Assembly (NCBI GenBank): GCA_964534765.1
Contig: CAZHRJ010000038.1
Span: forward strand, 1 to 23,808
Source of the DNA: CAZHRJ01 sp964534765
GTDB lineage: Bacteria; Lindowbacteria; 2-12-FULL-62-27
Length of the DNA: 23,808 nucleotides
Direction of reading: 5' to 3'
The translations under genes were made by a program, and so were the position numbers. The first letter of the stretch is position 1; each line of letters starts with the position of its first letter. Of this stretch, positions 17,238-23,808 are shown piece by piece. Below the pieces are notes generated by a model. It was not told the origin of the DNA. It did not search any database and was given only the letters and a program-made list of their open reading frames with translations.

Positions 17238-18771
17238 GCTTCTCACCGATTCAGCCAGTTCCCCATCGGACAAGTGGGTCTCCCTTGCGGACGCGATCGA
17301 TGCCGTTTGCGGGCCGAAGTTTATGCGTCTGAGCCTGGCCGGCATGGACTTGATCGAGCGTGGCGTTCCGCAGACGGTGACGCATCAGGCGCTGATCGGA
17401 CCCGCCGACCGGCCGCTGGGAGATATTAGTCTGTCGATCCTTTCCGAGCCGGCCGAATCGGTCGATTTGAATTCGTATGTTCGATGCGCCGAGTTGATCT
17501 ACCGATTGCAATCGGGATACCTGGATCCGCTCACCGGCCTTTACAACCGCCGACGGCTCGATATGGAAATTTCCGCGCGCTCGATATCGGCCGANNNNNN
17601 NNNNACGCCGCTCGGGGTGGCGATGATCGACGTCGATCATTTCAAACGCGTCAACGACGCTCACGGTCACGACGCCGGAGACCAGGTCCTGCGCGCATGC
17701 GCTTCGCGTCTTGCCCGCGCCCTGCCGGTGGGATCGTTTCTGGCGCGGTACGGCGGTGAGGAATTCTGCGCGCTGATTGATCCGTCGGCCGGCGATGTCG
17801 TGGAGGAAGCCCGCCTCCAGGTTGGCCGGGACGCGGTTCGACACGGGAAACTGTCGATTCCCGTCACCGCGAGCGCGGGCGTTGCGGAAGGGCCGGGCAA
17901 GGCTATCCAGGAGTTGATTCTTTCCGCGGACCAGGCGCTGTACGAGGCCAAGGCATCCGGCCGGAACCGGACGGTGCGGGCGTCGGGAGTCGAGCGTTCC
18001 GCCAAAGGTCGGTCGATCCAGAGCCGGCGATTCCGGCGGGTGTATCCGCGGCCGCTCATCGATCTGGGATGGTTCGGACCACGGGTGGTCGGTCTGGATG
18101 CGGTCGCTCACCGAATGGTGTCCATCGATTTTTTCGGCGTCGCCGCCCCGGTCGGCCCCGAATTGCGTGACGCGTTGTCTTTTGTCCGGATTGGTCAGAC
18201 CGCGATCTGGATCCCGGCCGAGGGCCCCCGCATTTTGATGCGGAGGGTTTCCGGACCGGGATGGGAAGAAGCGGAACCGTCGGCGCCGGCCGACGCCGCC
18301 GGATTGCCGGAGCTGAGACGCGTGAGTTTTGACAGCCGGCACCGCCGGTTGTTCTGGATTGAGCGCTGTGGCCGCGCCGTGTACTGGAGCGACCTCGCGG
18401 TCCGTTCGGTCCATCCGCTGGACATCAACGGCGCCTCGCCGGAAACGGGCGCCGGAGGTGTGACTGCGGTCCTGCCGGTGGGCGACCGGTTGATCGTGTT
18501 GAACGCGCTTTCCCGGCGGCTCACTTGGCTGGATCGCCAGCGGTTTGTCCACCGGAAAACCCGGGACTTGCCCGTCGACGGATACGAAGTGTGTCTTTCC
18601 TATCTTCCATCCGAGCGCAGTCTTCTGGCGGGCGGTGGAGCCGGGACGAAGTTGCTCTCATTCGACGGCGCCGTTCGGGAGGAAGTCGATCAGCCGATCA
18701 TATCGGCCTACGCCCACCCGGTTGTGGGATTGGTCGTATCGACTCCGGACGAAACGGTGCTGGTCGGTTGA
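17215..18771 (+). CDS. GGDEF (diguanylate cyclase) protein with C-terminal propeller-like region; contains assembly gap
   Basis: A 518-residue soluble protein with three parts. Residues 1-100 are an N-terminal domain without a clear family (possibly a short GAF-like fold). Residues about 103-265 are a GGDEF domain: LDPLTGLYNRRR, DVDHFKRVNDAHGHDAGDQVL, the intact active-site loop RYGGEEF, and SADQALYEAKASGRNR. The upstream inhibitory RxxD site is absent (PVGS at that place). GGDEF domains with this loop make cyclic di-GMP from GTP. Residues about 280-518 contain spaced repeats such as FDSRHRRLFWIERCGRAVYW, LNALSRRLTWLD and GTKLLSFDG, which look like beta-propeller blades (NHL/YWTD/SMP-30-like). 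No membrane segment is seen. Ten Ns fall between NRRRLDMEISARSISA and TPLGVAMIDVD. The frame is kept across them, and the spacing fits a GGDEF domain. Confidence 0.85.
   Translation: MTEQNLFKLLTDSASSPSDKWVSLADAIDAVCGPKFMRLSLAGMDLIERGVPQTVTHQALIGPADRPLGDISLSILSEPAESVDLNSYVRCAELIYRLQSGYLDPLTGLYNRRRLDMEISARSISAXXXXTPLGVAMIDVDHFKRVNDAHGHDAGDQVLRACASRLARALPVGSFLARYGGEEFCALIDPSAGDVVEEARLQVGRDAVRHGKLSIPVTASAGVAEGPGKAIQELILSADQALYEAKASGRNRTVRASGVERSAKGRSIQSRRFRRVYPRPLIDLGWFGPRVVGLDAVAHRMVSIDFFGVAAPVGPELRDALSFVRIGQTAIWIPAEGPRILMRRVSGPGWEEAEPSAPADAAGLPELRRVSFDSRHRRLFWIERCGRAVYWSDLAVRSVHPLDINGASPETGAGGVTAVLPVGDRLIVLNALSRRLTWLDRQRFVHRKTRDLPVDGYEVCLSYLPSERSLLAGGGAGTKLLSFDGAVREEVDQPIISAYAHPVVGLVVSTPDETVLVG
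17595..17604. other. Assembly gap (10 N)
   Basis: Ten undetermined bases lie inside the GGDEF domain. The same reading frame continues on both sides, and the distance between conserved motifs is normal for the family, so little sequence can be missing. Confidence 0.99.
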
Positions 18772-18779
18772 CCGGCGGA

Positions 18780-19913
18780 ATGTCGATGCCGACCCGTCTG
18801 GTGCGTTCTGCGATATATTTTTTTGTCGCATTGACCGCCGCTGAATCGTGGGGCTGGGGTCTGACGGCCCATCAGATGATCACGGATCGGGCGATCCGTC
18901 TTCTTCCCACGCGGGTCGGGCCATTTTACTGGGAGAACCGGAAAGTCCTCGCGGAGCTTTCCATCGATCCGGACGTTCGGAAGGAATGGGACTGGACCGA
19001 AGGGCCGAAACACTACATTGATCTGGAGAGGTATCCGGCGGATCCGCCGAGGAGCCTGGAATCCGCGATGGACCGCTTCAGCCGGGATACGTTTGCGAAG
19101 GGCGGCTGGGTGCCGTGGCACACGCAGGATGTCTACCGGAAACTGGTGGATGCGTACCGAAAAAAAGACTATCCGGAAATTCTCCGTTTGTCAGGCGATT
19201 TGTCCCATTACGTCGCCGATATGCATATCCCCCTTCACACCACCGAAAATCATGACGGCCAGTTAAGCATTGACACCGGCGTCCATTCGCGTTTCGAATC
19301 CAAACTCGTGGACCTCTATCCGGATGTTCTTCCGTTTACGCCGGCCCCTCCGGAATATATTTCCGATGTGACCGATCGCATCTGGCGGATCATCGGCGAA
19401 TCCTGGCGCGGGATCGACTCCGTTCTGGAGCAGGACCGCAAAAACCGGGCTGGCGGCGGCGCGACGGATGGATATGACCTGATCAAAGCCCGTCAAACTC
19501 ACGGCCCATTGGCGGCCCGGCGCATGAACGACGCATCCCGGGCGGTCGCTTCGTTCTGGTACAGCGCCTGGATTGACGCCGTCCGGCCACGGCTGGCCTT
19601 TGCCGATTTTTCAGCTCTCGCCATGCCCCGGCCGCCGCCCAAGGGGGAGCGATTGTATTACGAGGGCCGGTATGTCGAGGATCTGCCGGAGGATTGGCCG
19701 ATGGAGATTCGCAAAGCGTTTCACGAGGTGGCTGACTGGCTGAAGAATTACTCGCCGATACGGGTGGCCGAGATCAGCTGGGTTGATTCCAGGGGCGAAT
19801 TCCGGATGTCCATCAGCGGAAAGGAACGGACCGGCCCGGCGAACGAAAAAGAAATTCAGGTGCAGATCAACAAGCTCCTGCCCGACATCCGCGTCCGCGT
19901 CCGAATCGACTAG
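18780..19913 (+). CDS. Secreted zinc-dependent phospholipase C / S1-P1 nuclease family protein
   Basis: A 377-residue exported protein. The signal peptide (about residues 1-25) ends SWG before WGLTAH, which places W26 at the mature N-terminus with H31 five residues on, the W1/H6 spacing of S1/P1 nucleases, where the N-terminal amine binds zinc. Further ligands are visible: SIDPD, KHYID, then HYVADMHIPLH (H-x3-D-x5-H) and VHSRFE (H-x3-E, as in phospholipase C; nucleases usually have H-x3-D). The set is complete, so an active trinuclear zinc hydrolase is likely. Lipid or nucleic acid substrate remains open. The C-terminal 110 residues are not part of the core. ATG 18780 and ATG 18786 are both possible, as is a TTG at 18768 overlapping the upstream TGA. 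The 3' end overlaps mutY by 47 bp on the opposite strand. Confidence 0.82.
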   Translation: MSMPTRLVRSAIYFFVALTAAESWGWGLTAHQMITDRAIRLLPTRVGPFYWENRKVLAELSIDPDVRKEWDWTEGPKHYIDLERYPADPPRSLESAMDRFSRDTFAKGGWVPWHTQDVYRKLVDAYRKKDYPEILRLSGDLSHYVADMHIPLHTTENHDGQLSIDTGVHSRFESKLVDLYPDVLPFTPAPPEYISDVTDRIWRIIGESWRGIDSVLEQDRKNRAGGGATDGYDLIKARQTHGPLAARRMNDASRAVASFWYSAWIDAVRPRLAFADFSALAMPRPPPKGERLYYEGRYVEDLPEDWPMEIRKAFHEVADWLKNYSPIRVAEISWVDSRGEFRMSISGKERTGPANEKEIQVQINKLLPDIRVRVRID

Positions 19914-21015
19914 AAATACTCCTCAGAAGTTTTCGGTTGGCTTCGGGCATGGCGAATCTATGGATCCCGGTCGGTTGGATCCATTTGAGCGCGGAGTGAA
20001 TCAAGGGTCTCGGCGTTCCTCTTCTGATACGGCAGAAAAAGCCGGTCAGCGAGACCGTAAAGTGGGTGTAGGCGTGTTTCACGCTCGATACCGCCGGGCC
20101 GGGTTCGACACCGATGCCGAGTTCCTCCTTCAGCTCCCGCCGAATCGCACGGGTCAAAGTTTCACCCGGCTGAACTTTTCTGCCGGGAAATTCCCAGAGG
20201 CCGCCCAGTAGTCCGCGGTCCGGCCGCCGGCCAATGAGAATTTTGCCGTTTCTCTGAATGATCCCCGCCACCACAGCATAATGGGGCCTCTTTGGTCGCA
20301 CCTTCTTCACCGGCCGCAGGTCGACGGTACCGTTTTGAAACGCCAGGCAGAAATTCCGTACCGGACAGATGACACACGCCGGATCCCTGGGCGTGCAGAC
20401 GACCGCTCCCAGGTCCATCATCGCCTGATTGATATCGCCCGCTCGGCCCCTGCCCGAATCGATGAGGCCCTGGGCAATCCGCGTGATTTCCTCGTCGACC
20501 GCCCGGATCGGCCGATCCACATCACGCACTCTGGACAGTACCCGTTTGACGTTGCCGTCCACCGCGGCCAGGGGCGCGCCGAAAGCCATGGAGCAGACGG
20601 CGGCGGCGGTGTATGTCCCGACGCCGGGCAAGGACGAGAAGAGGTGGGGATCGGCCGGAATCCTTCCCTTGTGCCTGCTGACAACCTCCCTGGCCGCGGC
20701 CTGAAGGTTTTGGGCACGGGCATAGTAGCCCAGTCCTTCCCAGAGTTTCATCACCCGGTCTTTTGGCGCCTGGGCCAGCGCCCGGACTGTGGGAAAGGTT
20801 TTGATAAACCGCCTGTAGTATGGAATGACGGTAGACACCTGAGTCTGCTGGAGCATGACCTCCGAAACCCATATCCGAAAAGCATCCCCGGTCCGGCGCC
20901 AGGGCAAATCGCGTTTGTGTCTATCGAACCAGCCAAGTATCCGGCGTCGGAACAGGGCCGACTTGGCGTTCACGTCCCGGCGGTGGTCAATGGCCGGCCG
21001 CGCGGTCATTTTCAT
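19867..21015 (-). CDS. mutY: A/G-specific adenine DNA glycosylase with Nudix-type C-terminal domain
   Basis: MutY removes adenine mispaired with 8-oxoguanine. With the start at 21015 (382 residues), the catalytic Glu is E52 in WVSEVMLQQT, the helix-hairpin-helix is LPGVGTYTAAAV, the catalytic Asp is D153 in AVDGNVKRV, and the [4Fe-4S] cluster ligands are C207, C214, C217 and C223 (C-x6-C-x2-C-x5-C). The C-terminal domain, which reads 8-oxoG, has a nearly complete Nudix box (E-x7-RELKEELGI) with Arg in place of the first Gly. Start codons at 21057, 21015 and 21009 are all in frame. The inner two fit the N-termini of relatives better, but no start has a strong Shine-Dalgarno. The last 14-16 residues are encoded in the region overlapping the phospholipase gene and look like an added tail. 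Confidence 0.93.
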   Translation of the reverse strand: MKMTARPAIDHRRDVNAKSALFRRRILGWFDRHKRDLPWRRTGDAFRIWVSEVMLQQTQVSTVIPYYRRFIKTFPTVRALAQAPKDRVMKLWEGLGYYARAQNLQAAAREVVSRHKGRIPADPHLFSSLPGVGTYTAAAVCSMAFGAPLAAVDGNVKRVLSRVRDVDRPIRAVDEEITRIAQGLIDSGRGRAGDINQAMMDLGAVVCTPRDPACVICPVRNFCLAFQNGTVDLRPVKKVRPKRPHYAVVAGIIQRNGKILIGRRPDRGLLGGLWEFPGRKVQPGETLTRAIRRELKEELGIGVEPGPAVSSVKHAYTHFTVSLTGFFCRIRRGTPRPLIHSALKWIQPTGIHRFAMPEANRKLLRSISSRFGRGRGCRAGAC

Positions 21016-21037
21016 GTCCAGCCCATCTATATATAAT
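21009..21037 (+). promoter_or_regulatory. Candidate plus-strand promoter (TTTTCA-N17-TATAAT)
   Basis: A perfect -10 hexamer TATAAT at 21032-21037 is preceded by TTTTCA at 21009-21014 with the ideal 17-nt spacing. Transcription would start near 21044, just at the AGGAGGT, and read through the mini-ORF and into the large secreted protein gene. It lies within the 5' end of mutY on the other strand. Confidence 0.45.
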
Positions 21038-21053
21038 ATGGAGAGGAGGTCAA
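21026..21053 (-). promoter_or_regulatory. Candidate minus-strand promoter for mutY
   Basis: On the minus strand TTGACC (21053-21048) and TATAGA (21031-21026) are spaced by 16 nt. Transcription would begin about 21019, leaving a very short leader before the ATG at 21015 or 21009. The elements overlap the candidate plus-strand promoter, so the two could compete. Support is sequence match only. Confidence 0.3.
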
Positions 21054-21054
21054 G

Positions 21055-21068
21055 CATGCCCGGGCATG
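21055..21068. promoter_or_regulatory. 14-bp perfect palindrome, candidate operator
   Basis: CATGCCCGGGCATG reads the same on both strands. It lies between the divergent mutY and large-protein genes, directly after the candidate promoters, and contains the ATG of the mini-ORF (21056) as well as the outermost possible mutY ATG. It could bind a dimeric regulator, but short GC-rich palindromes also arise by chance. Confidence 0.3.
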
Positions 21069-21124
21069 TGAAGGGGGTTGGTCCCCTGACAGGCTGTGAC
21101 CGAGATCACATAGGATTCTATTGA
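21056..21124 (+). CDS. 22-residue mini-ORF with strong ribosome binding site
   Basis: An ATG preceded by AGGAGGT (21044-21050) at 5-nt spacing, the best Shine-Dalgarno match noted in the window, opens a 22-codon frame ending in TGA at 21122-21124. The stop lies 34 nt before the start of the large secreted protein. The peptide has no recognised motif or run of rare or repeated residues that would mark a classic attenuator. It may be a leader peptide, or the Shine-Dalgarno may be a coincidence. The CRP-type site lies inside the frame, which makes a purely coding role less likely. Confidence 0.3.
   Translation: MPGHVKGVGPLTGCDRDHIGFY
21095..21110. promoter_or_regulatory. CRP/FNR-family binding site TGTGA-N6-TCACA
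   Basis: TGTGA at 21095-21099 and TCACA at 21106-21110, separated by six bases, match the CRP consensus half-sites exactly. The site is 10 bp upstream of a perfect TTGACA (21121) and 49 bp upstream of the start codon of the large secreted protein. Regulators of the CRP/FNR superfamily are widespread, so the controlling protein cannot be named. Confidence 0.5.
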
Positions 21125-21149
21125 CAATCTGTCGATTTTGCTTGAATAT
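21121..21149 (+). promoter_or_regulatory. Candidate second plus-strand promoter (TTGACA with weak -10)
   Basis: A consensus -35 TTGACA (21121-21126) is followed after 17 nt by a poor -10 match GAATAT (21144-21149). A start near 21156 would leave almost no leader before ATG 21159. The poor -10 and the nearby CRP-type site suggest, if it is real, a promoter that needs an activator; the CRP-type site would be centred about 53 bp upstream, between the standard class I and II positions. Confidence 0.3.
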
Positions 21150-21158
21150 CAGGTCGGT

Positions 21159-23808
21159 ATGCGATTTAAACGGCTGGGTAGGGGGGGAACGGCCCTTCTG
21201 GTGGCGCTGTGGGCGGGATCTTTTTTCCCGACCGGGGCGGGGGCCGCATGTAATACAGCCGCCGACATGTTTTTGTCCACGGGATTGGGCCGGCTGAGGG
21301 GGGACACGATGGATTTGTCCCAGGCCCTTCTCTATTTCGATTCGGCCGTATCAGCGGACGCTTCCGGCTGCAGTGCCGCGTACGTGGCCCGGACGATGGT
21401 TCGAATCGCGCAACTCTATGACACCGATTCTGTAAAATCATTGCGAAACGCCTTTGGCGACACGACCACCTACGACACCTTTCTCACGGATACGCGTTCT
21501 CACAGCAACAAACAATACAGCTACAGCCCGTCCACGATGGACGCGGATGACTTCCAGTCGGTTCTGGGCGGACCCGTTCTTTCCATCATCAACCTCTCGA
21601 TTCTGGATCTTCAGCTGGTCGAATCAGCCGGCGACACCAATTGGCAGCTGCCGGTTCCGGGCAGGTTTCTGGCGCGGGACACGACGGATTGGATCCGTAC
21701 AGCCGAGGTGGACCACACGGACCTGTTGTTTTTTGCCGGCGCATTGCAGATGACCAAGGCGTTGATCTACCTGACGACCTCGTATGATTTCAACGTGAGC
21801 CGGGACTGGCGTCATTTTAAGGATGCCGAGCATGACACGCTTCCTGATGGAGATACGTTTGCCAGACATGTACTGGAGACGGCGACTTCGTTTTTCACGT
21901 TGCGAACCGGCGCTTCCGACAGCATGACGACCGTGTCAACCCTCATGAATACCGCCGATACTAAATTTGCGCTTTTCTATGGGTTGCTGGCGGCCGAGAT
22001 CAACACGGACGGCGTTCAAGATACGGATCTGATCGCGTCACTCGGGTTTCAGAAATTTCACCGCGACACCGGTTTCTGGGACGCCTTCAGCGAAACCGAT
22101 ATCGCCGAGGACAGCCGCGACTTGAATGATACCGGCCTGAAATCCCTCTCCGGGCAAATCTTATCGATTCAACTGACCAAGGAAAACCAGGATCTGGGAT
22201 CGTTCCGTGTCCGGCCTCGGACCGTGCTGGATACGCCGCTGACCCGGACTCTCTTTCCATCTTCCACTACTCGGACTCATGGCATCGAATTTGACCGCGA
22301 AGACTTTTTCCCGGAACCGACCTTTGGCGGACTCTTTCCGGGCGCGACGAATCGGGATCTGTTTGTGATCGGCGAATCAACCGACAGCTACTTTATCGTA
22401 ACGACGCTGCCCGTAACGCTCAACCTTGATTCTCTTCTTTCCGGCAAACGGCAGGATGAGATCGATATCCGCTTCGACACGCCCACCGGCACCGGTGTGG
22501 CGCAGATCGCTCGTAGGGTGAATGGGGATTACATCTGCACGATCACGGTGTCGCCGTCCACCAGTACGTCTTCGCATCTTCGGATTTTTTTCTCGAACGC
22601 GGAGCGGAACGATTTTACGAGCGGCGATCGCGGCAGAATGAAACAGATGCTGGACTCGACACTGGTCTATGTCGTCCCCTGGGCGGTATCGGCCGGCCAT
22701 GCGGTTGATGCGGGCCGGGCCTTTTCGGCATTTTCTTCCTATTACCGCACTGCCGACACCAATCAGGTTCACCTGCACTGGCTGCGAGCCAATGGCGACA
22801 CTCTGATGATGTTCCGATTCGGCACGGACGCGGACGCGACGGAATTCAAATCGCTCGGAAGCAGCGCCTCCGTCACCAACCTCGCGTCCGGCCAGACGGT
22901 GGTCTCGGCCAATGTCAACCGGTTTGGATGGTTCGTCCTCGCGGAAACGGCCGCGGCCCTGAAAGTCGTCGATGGCGCGCTTGTGGGCGAAACCGGTCAG
23001 TTGATCGGCAGCTCTTTTGTCGTCAAGGTGGCCAACGAGTATGGGACGGGCATATCCGGCGTGCCGGTCTCTTTTTCGGTGGTGTCCGTTCCGGGCGATT
23101 CGAACGGGGCGCTTTCTTCCAGCTCGGCGACTACGAATTCCCAGGGCGAGGCCAGCGTCGCTTATCAGCTCGGCAGCGGATACGGTGTCTACAAACTCAA
23201 GGCCACCGCGGAAGGAAACGTGGCTTTCTTGTTCGGGTTTGTCGCCGGCCATACGCCGCACAATTCTGCGAATAAATGGCGGATGATCTCCATGCCGGTC
23301 TATCCGGGGTCATCTTTGCCGGCACTGGCGTCGTCCGATACGTCGGTGTATGGCCGATTACCGCCCGCGGCGTCGGTCGGGACGTATGTGGAGGATGATT
23401 TTTCTTCCGTGAAGATCTATTACTGGGACGAGGCACAGACGACCTCAGAGGCCGGATTCAGCGACGCCGATCACAACCATTACATTGTCCCTAGCTCCAT
23501 GCGGATGGGCCGGGCGTACTGGATCAAAACCACCACGAACGGGACGCTCGACGCGGTCTCGGGCAACGTGACCCATGCCCACGTGGAAAACGGCGATCCC
23601 GAAACCTCTTTCCTGCCTCTTCAGGCCGGATGGAACATGATCGGCACGCCATACGCTTTTTCGGTCAACTACAAGGACCTGCTGATCGACACCCTCGTCG
23701 CCTCGGTCAGGAACGAGGTGACGGTCAGCGATGAGGAGGTCCGGGCCGCCTACCACGACGCGCTTGAGGCGCTCACAGGCCAGCTCGTGCTGTTCGAGGC
23801 GGCCGCGT
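21159..23808 (+). CDS. Large secreted surface protein with Ig-like domain, 3' end beyond window
   Basis: The frame beginning at ATG 21159 is open through the last base: 883 codons with no stop. A Sec signal peptide is clear (MRFKRLGRGG, hydrophobic core, then GAGA about residue 28). Residues about 30-75 are helical with TPR-like character (LSQALLYFDSAVSAD). A long Asp/Thr-rich region follows with little recognisable homology. Residues about 602-690 look like a bacterial Ig-like (Big_1/invasin-type) domain: VVKVANEYGTGISGVPVSFSVV, SQGEASVAYQLGSG. From about residue 705 a Trp-centred module appears (NKWRMISMPV, YYWDE, MGRAYWIKTT, then AGWNMIGTPY with W825), a type common in very large extracellular proteins. 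Export to the cell surface is likely; the function is unknown. No lipobox is seen. Upstream lie a CRP-type site and candidate promoters; the AGGT near the start is a weak, close Shine-Dalgarno. Confidence 0.88.
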   Translation, partial: MRFKRLGRGGTALLVALWAGSFFPTGAGAACNTAADMFLSTGLGRLRGDTMDLSQALLYFDSAVSADASGCSAAYVARTMVRIAQLYDTDSVKSLRNAFGDTTTYDTFLTDTRSHSNKQYSYSPSTMDADDFQSVLGGPVLSIINLSILDLQLVESAGDTNWQLPVPGRFLARDTTDWIRTAEVDHTDLLFFAGALQMTKALIYLTTSYDFNVSRDWRHFKDAEHDTLPDGDTFARHVLETATSFFTLRTGASDSMTTVSTLMNTADTKFALFYGLLAAEINTDGVQDTDLIASLGFQKFHRDTGFWDAFSETDIAEDSRDLNDTGLKSLSGQILSIQLTKENQDLGSFRVRPRTVLDTPLTRTLFPSSTTRTHGIEFDREDFFPEPTFGGLFPGATNRDLFVIGESTDSYFIVTTLPVTLNLDSLLSGKRQDEIDIRFDTPTGTGVAQIARRVNGDYICTITVSPSTSTSSHLRIFFSNAERNDFTSGDRGRMKQMLDSTLVYVVPWAVSAGHAVDAGRAFSAFSSYYRTADTNQVHLHWLRANGDTLMMFRFGTDADATEFKSLGSSASVTNLASGQTVVSANVNRFGWFVLAETAAALKVVDGALVGETGQLIGSSFVVKVANEYGTGISGVPVSFSVVSVPGDSNGALSSSSATTNSQGEASVAYQLGSGYGVYKLKATAEGNVAFLFGFVAGHTPHNSANKWRMISMPVYPGSSLPALASSDTSVYGRLPPAASVGTYVEDDFSSVKIYYWDEAQTTSEAGFSDADHNHYIVPSSMRMGRAYWIKTTTNGTLDAVSGNVTHAHVENGDPETSFLPLQAGWNMIGTPYAFSVNYKDLLIDTLVASVRNEVTVSDEEVRAAYHDALEALTGQLVLFEAAA

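Noticed and set aside
22377..23261. Minus-strand open frame of 294 codons
   Set aside because: It is opposite the large secreted protein, whose frame shows a signal peptide and Ig-like domain. The minus frame is Arg/His-rich without recognisable features.
1..23808. tRNA, rRNA, CRISPR arrays, insertion sequences
   Set aside because: No cloverleaf, rRNA segment, regular repeat-spacer pattern, transposase or long terminal inverted repeats were seen on either strand.

Overview
The window looks like a GC-rich (about 60% by eye) contig from an uncultivated diderm bacterium. A lipid A-type acyltransferase, an O-antigen ligase-type membrane protein and EnvC/YibQ-type envelope genes point to an outer membrane. 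A run of ten Ns inside one gene indicates a draft or metagenome assembly. There is no rRNA, tRNA, CRISPR array or recognisable mobile element, and nothing in the sequence fixes the phylum. Genes are packed tightly, and many neighbours share a 4-nt stop/start overlap (ATGA, GTGA or TTGA), so much of the plus strand probably works as long translationally coupled operons.

Block 1 (1-9796, plus): a 5'-truncated giant FapA/DUF342 protein; an MGDG-synthase-like glycosyltransferase; an LpxL-like acyltransferase with an altered HX4E motif; release factor 2 (prfB); a DUF5693-type membrane protein; and two adjacent genes with the fold signatures of the N- and C-terminal halves of a split transketolase. 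In both halves the residues that bind thiamine diphosphate or carry out catalysis are replaced, so the pair looks like a pseudo-transketolase.

Block 2 (9916-18771, plus, after a 119-nt gap): a single 703-residue protein that joins a complete FtsX membrane protein to an EnvC-like coiled coil and degenerate LytM domain; then a CtpA-type S41 protease, a YibQ-like divergent polysaccharide deacetylase, tsaD, an O-antigen ligase-like protein with a TPR tail, and a soluble GGDEF protein with a C-terminal propeller-like region. The fusion followed by ctpA and yibQ resembles the ftsE-ftsX-envC-ctpA-yibQ neighbourhood of other diderms, but with ftsX and envC joined and no ftsE in view.

Block 3 (18780-23808): a secreted zinc-dependent phospholipase C/S1-P1-type enzyme overlaps tail to tail with mutY on the minus strand. 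mutY diverges from a very large secreted protein that runs off the right edge of the window. The short region between them (21016-21158) is rich in signals: candidate overlapping divergent promoters, a strong Shine-Dalgarno in front of a 22-codon mini-ORF, a 14-bp palindrome, a perfect CRP-type TGTGA-N6-TCACA site and a consensus TTGACA.

The leading candidates for something undescribed are the FtsX-EnvC fusion, the split pseudo-transketolase and the GGDEF-propeller protein.
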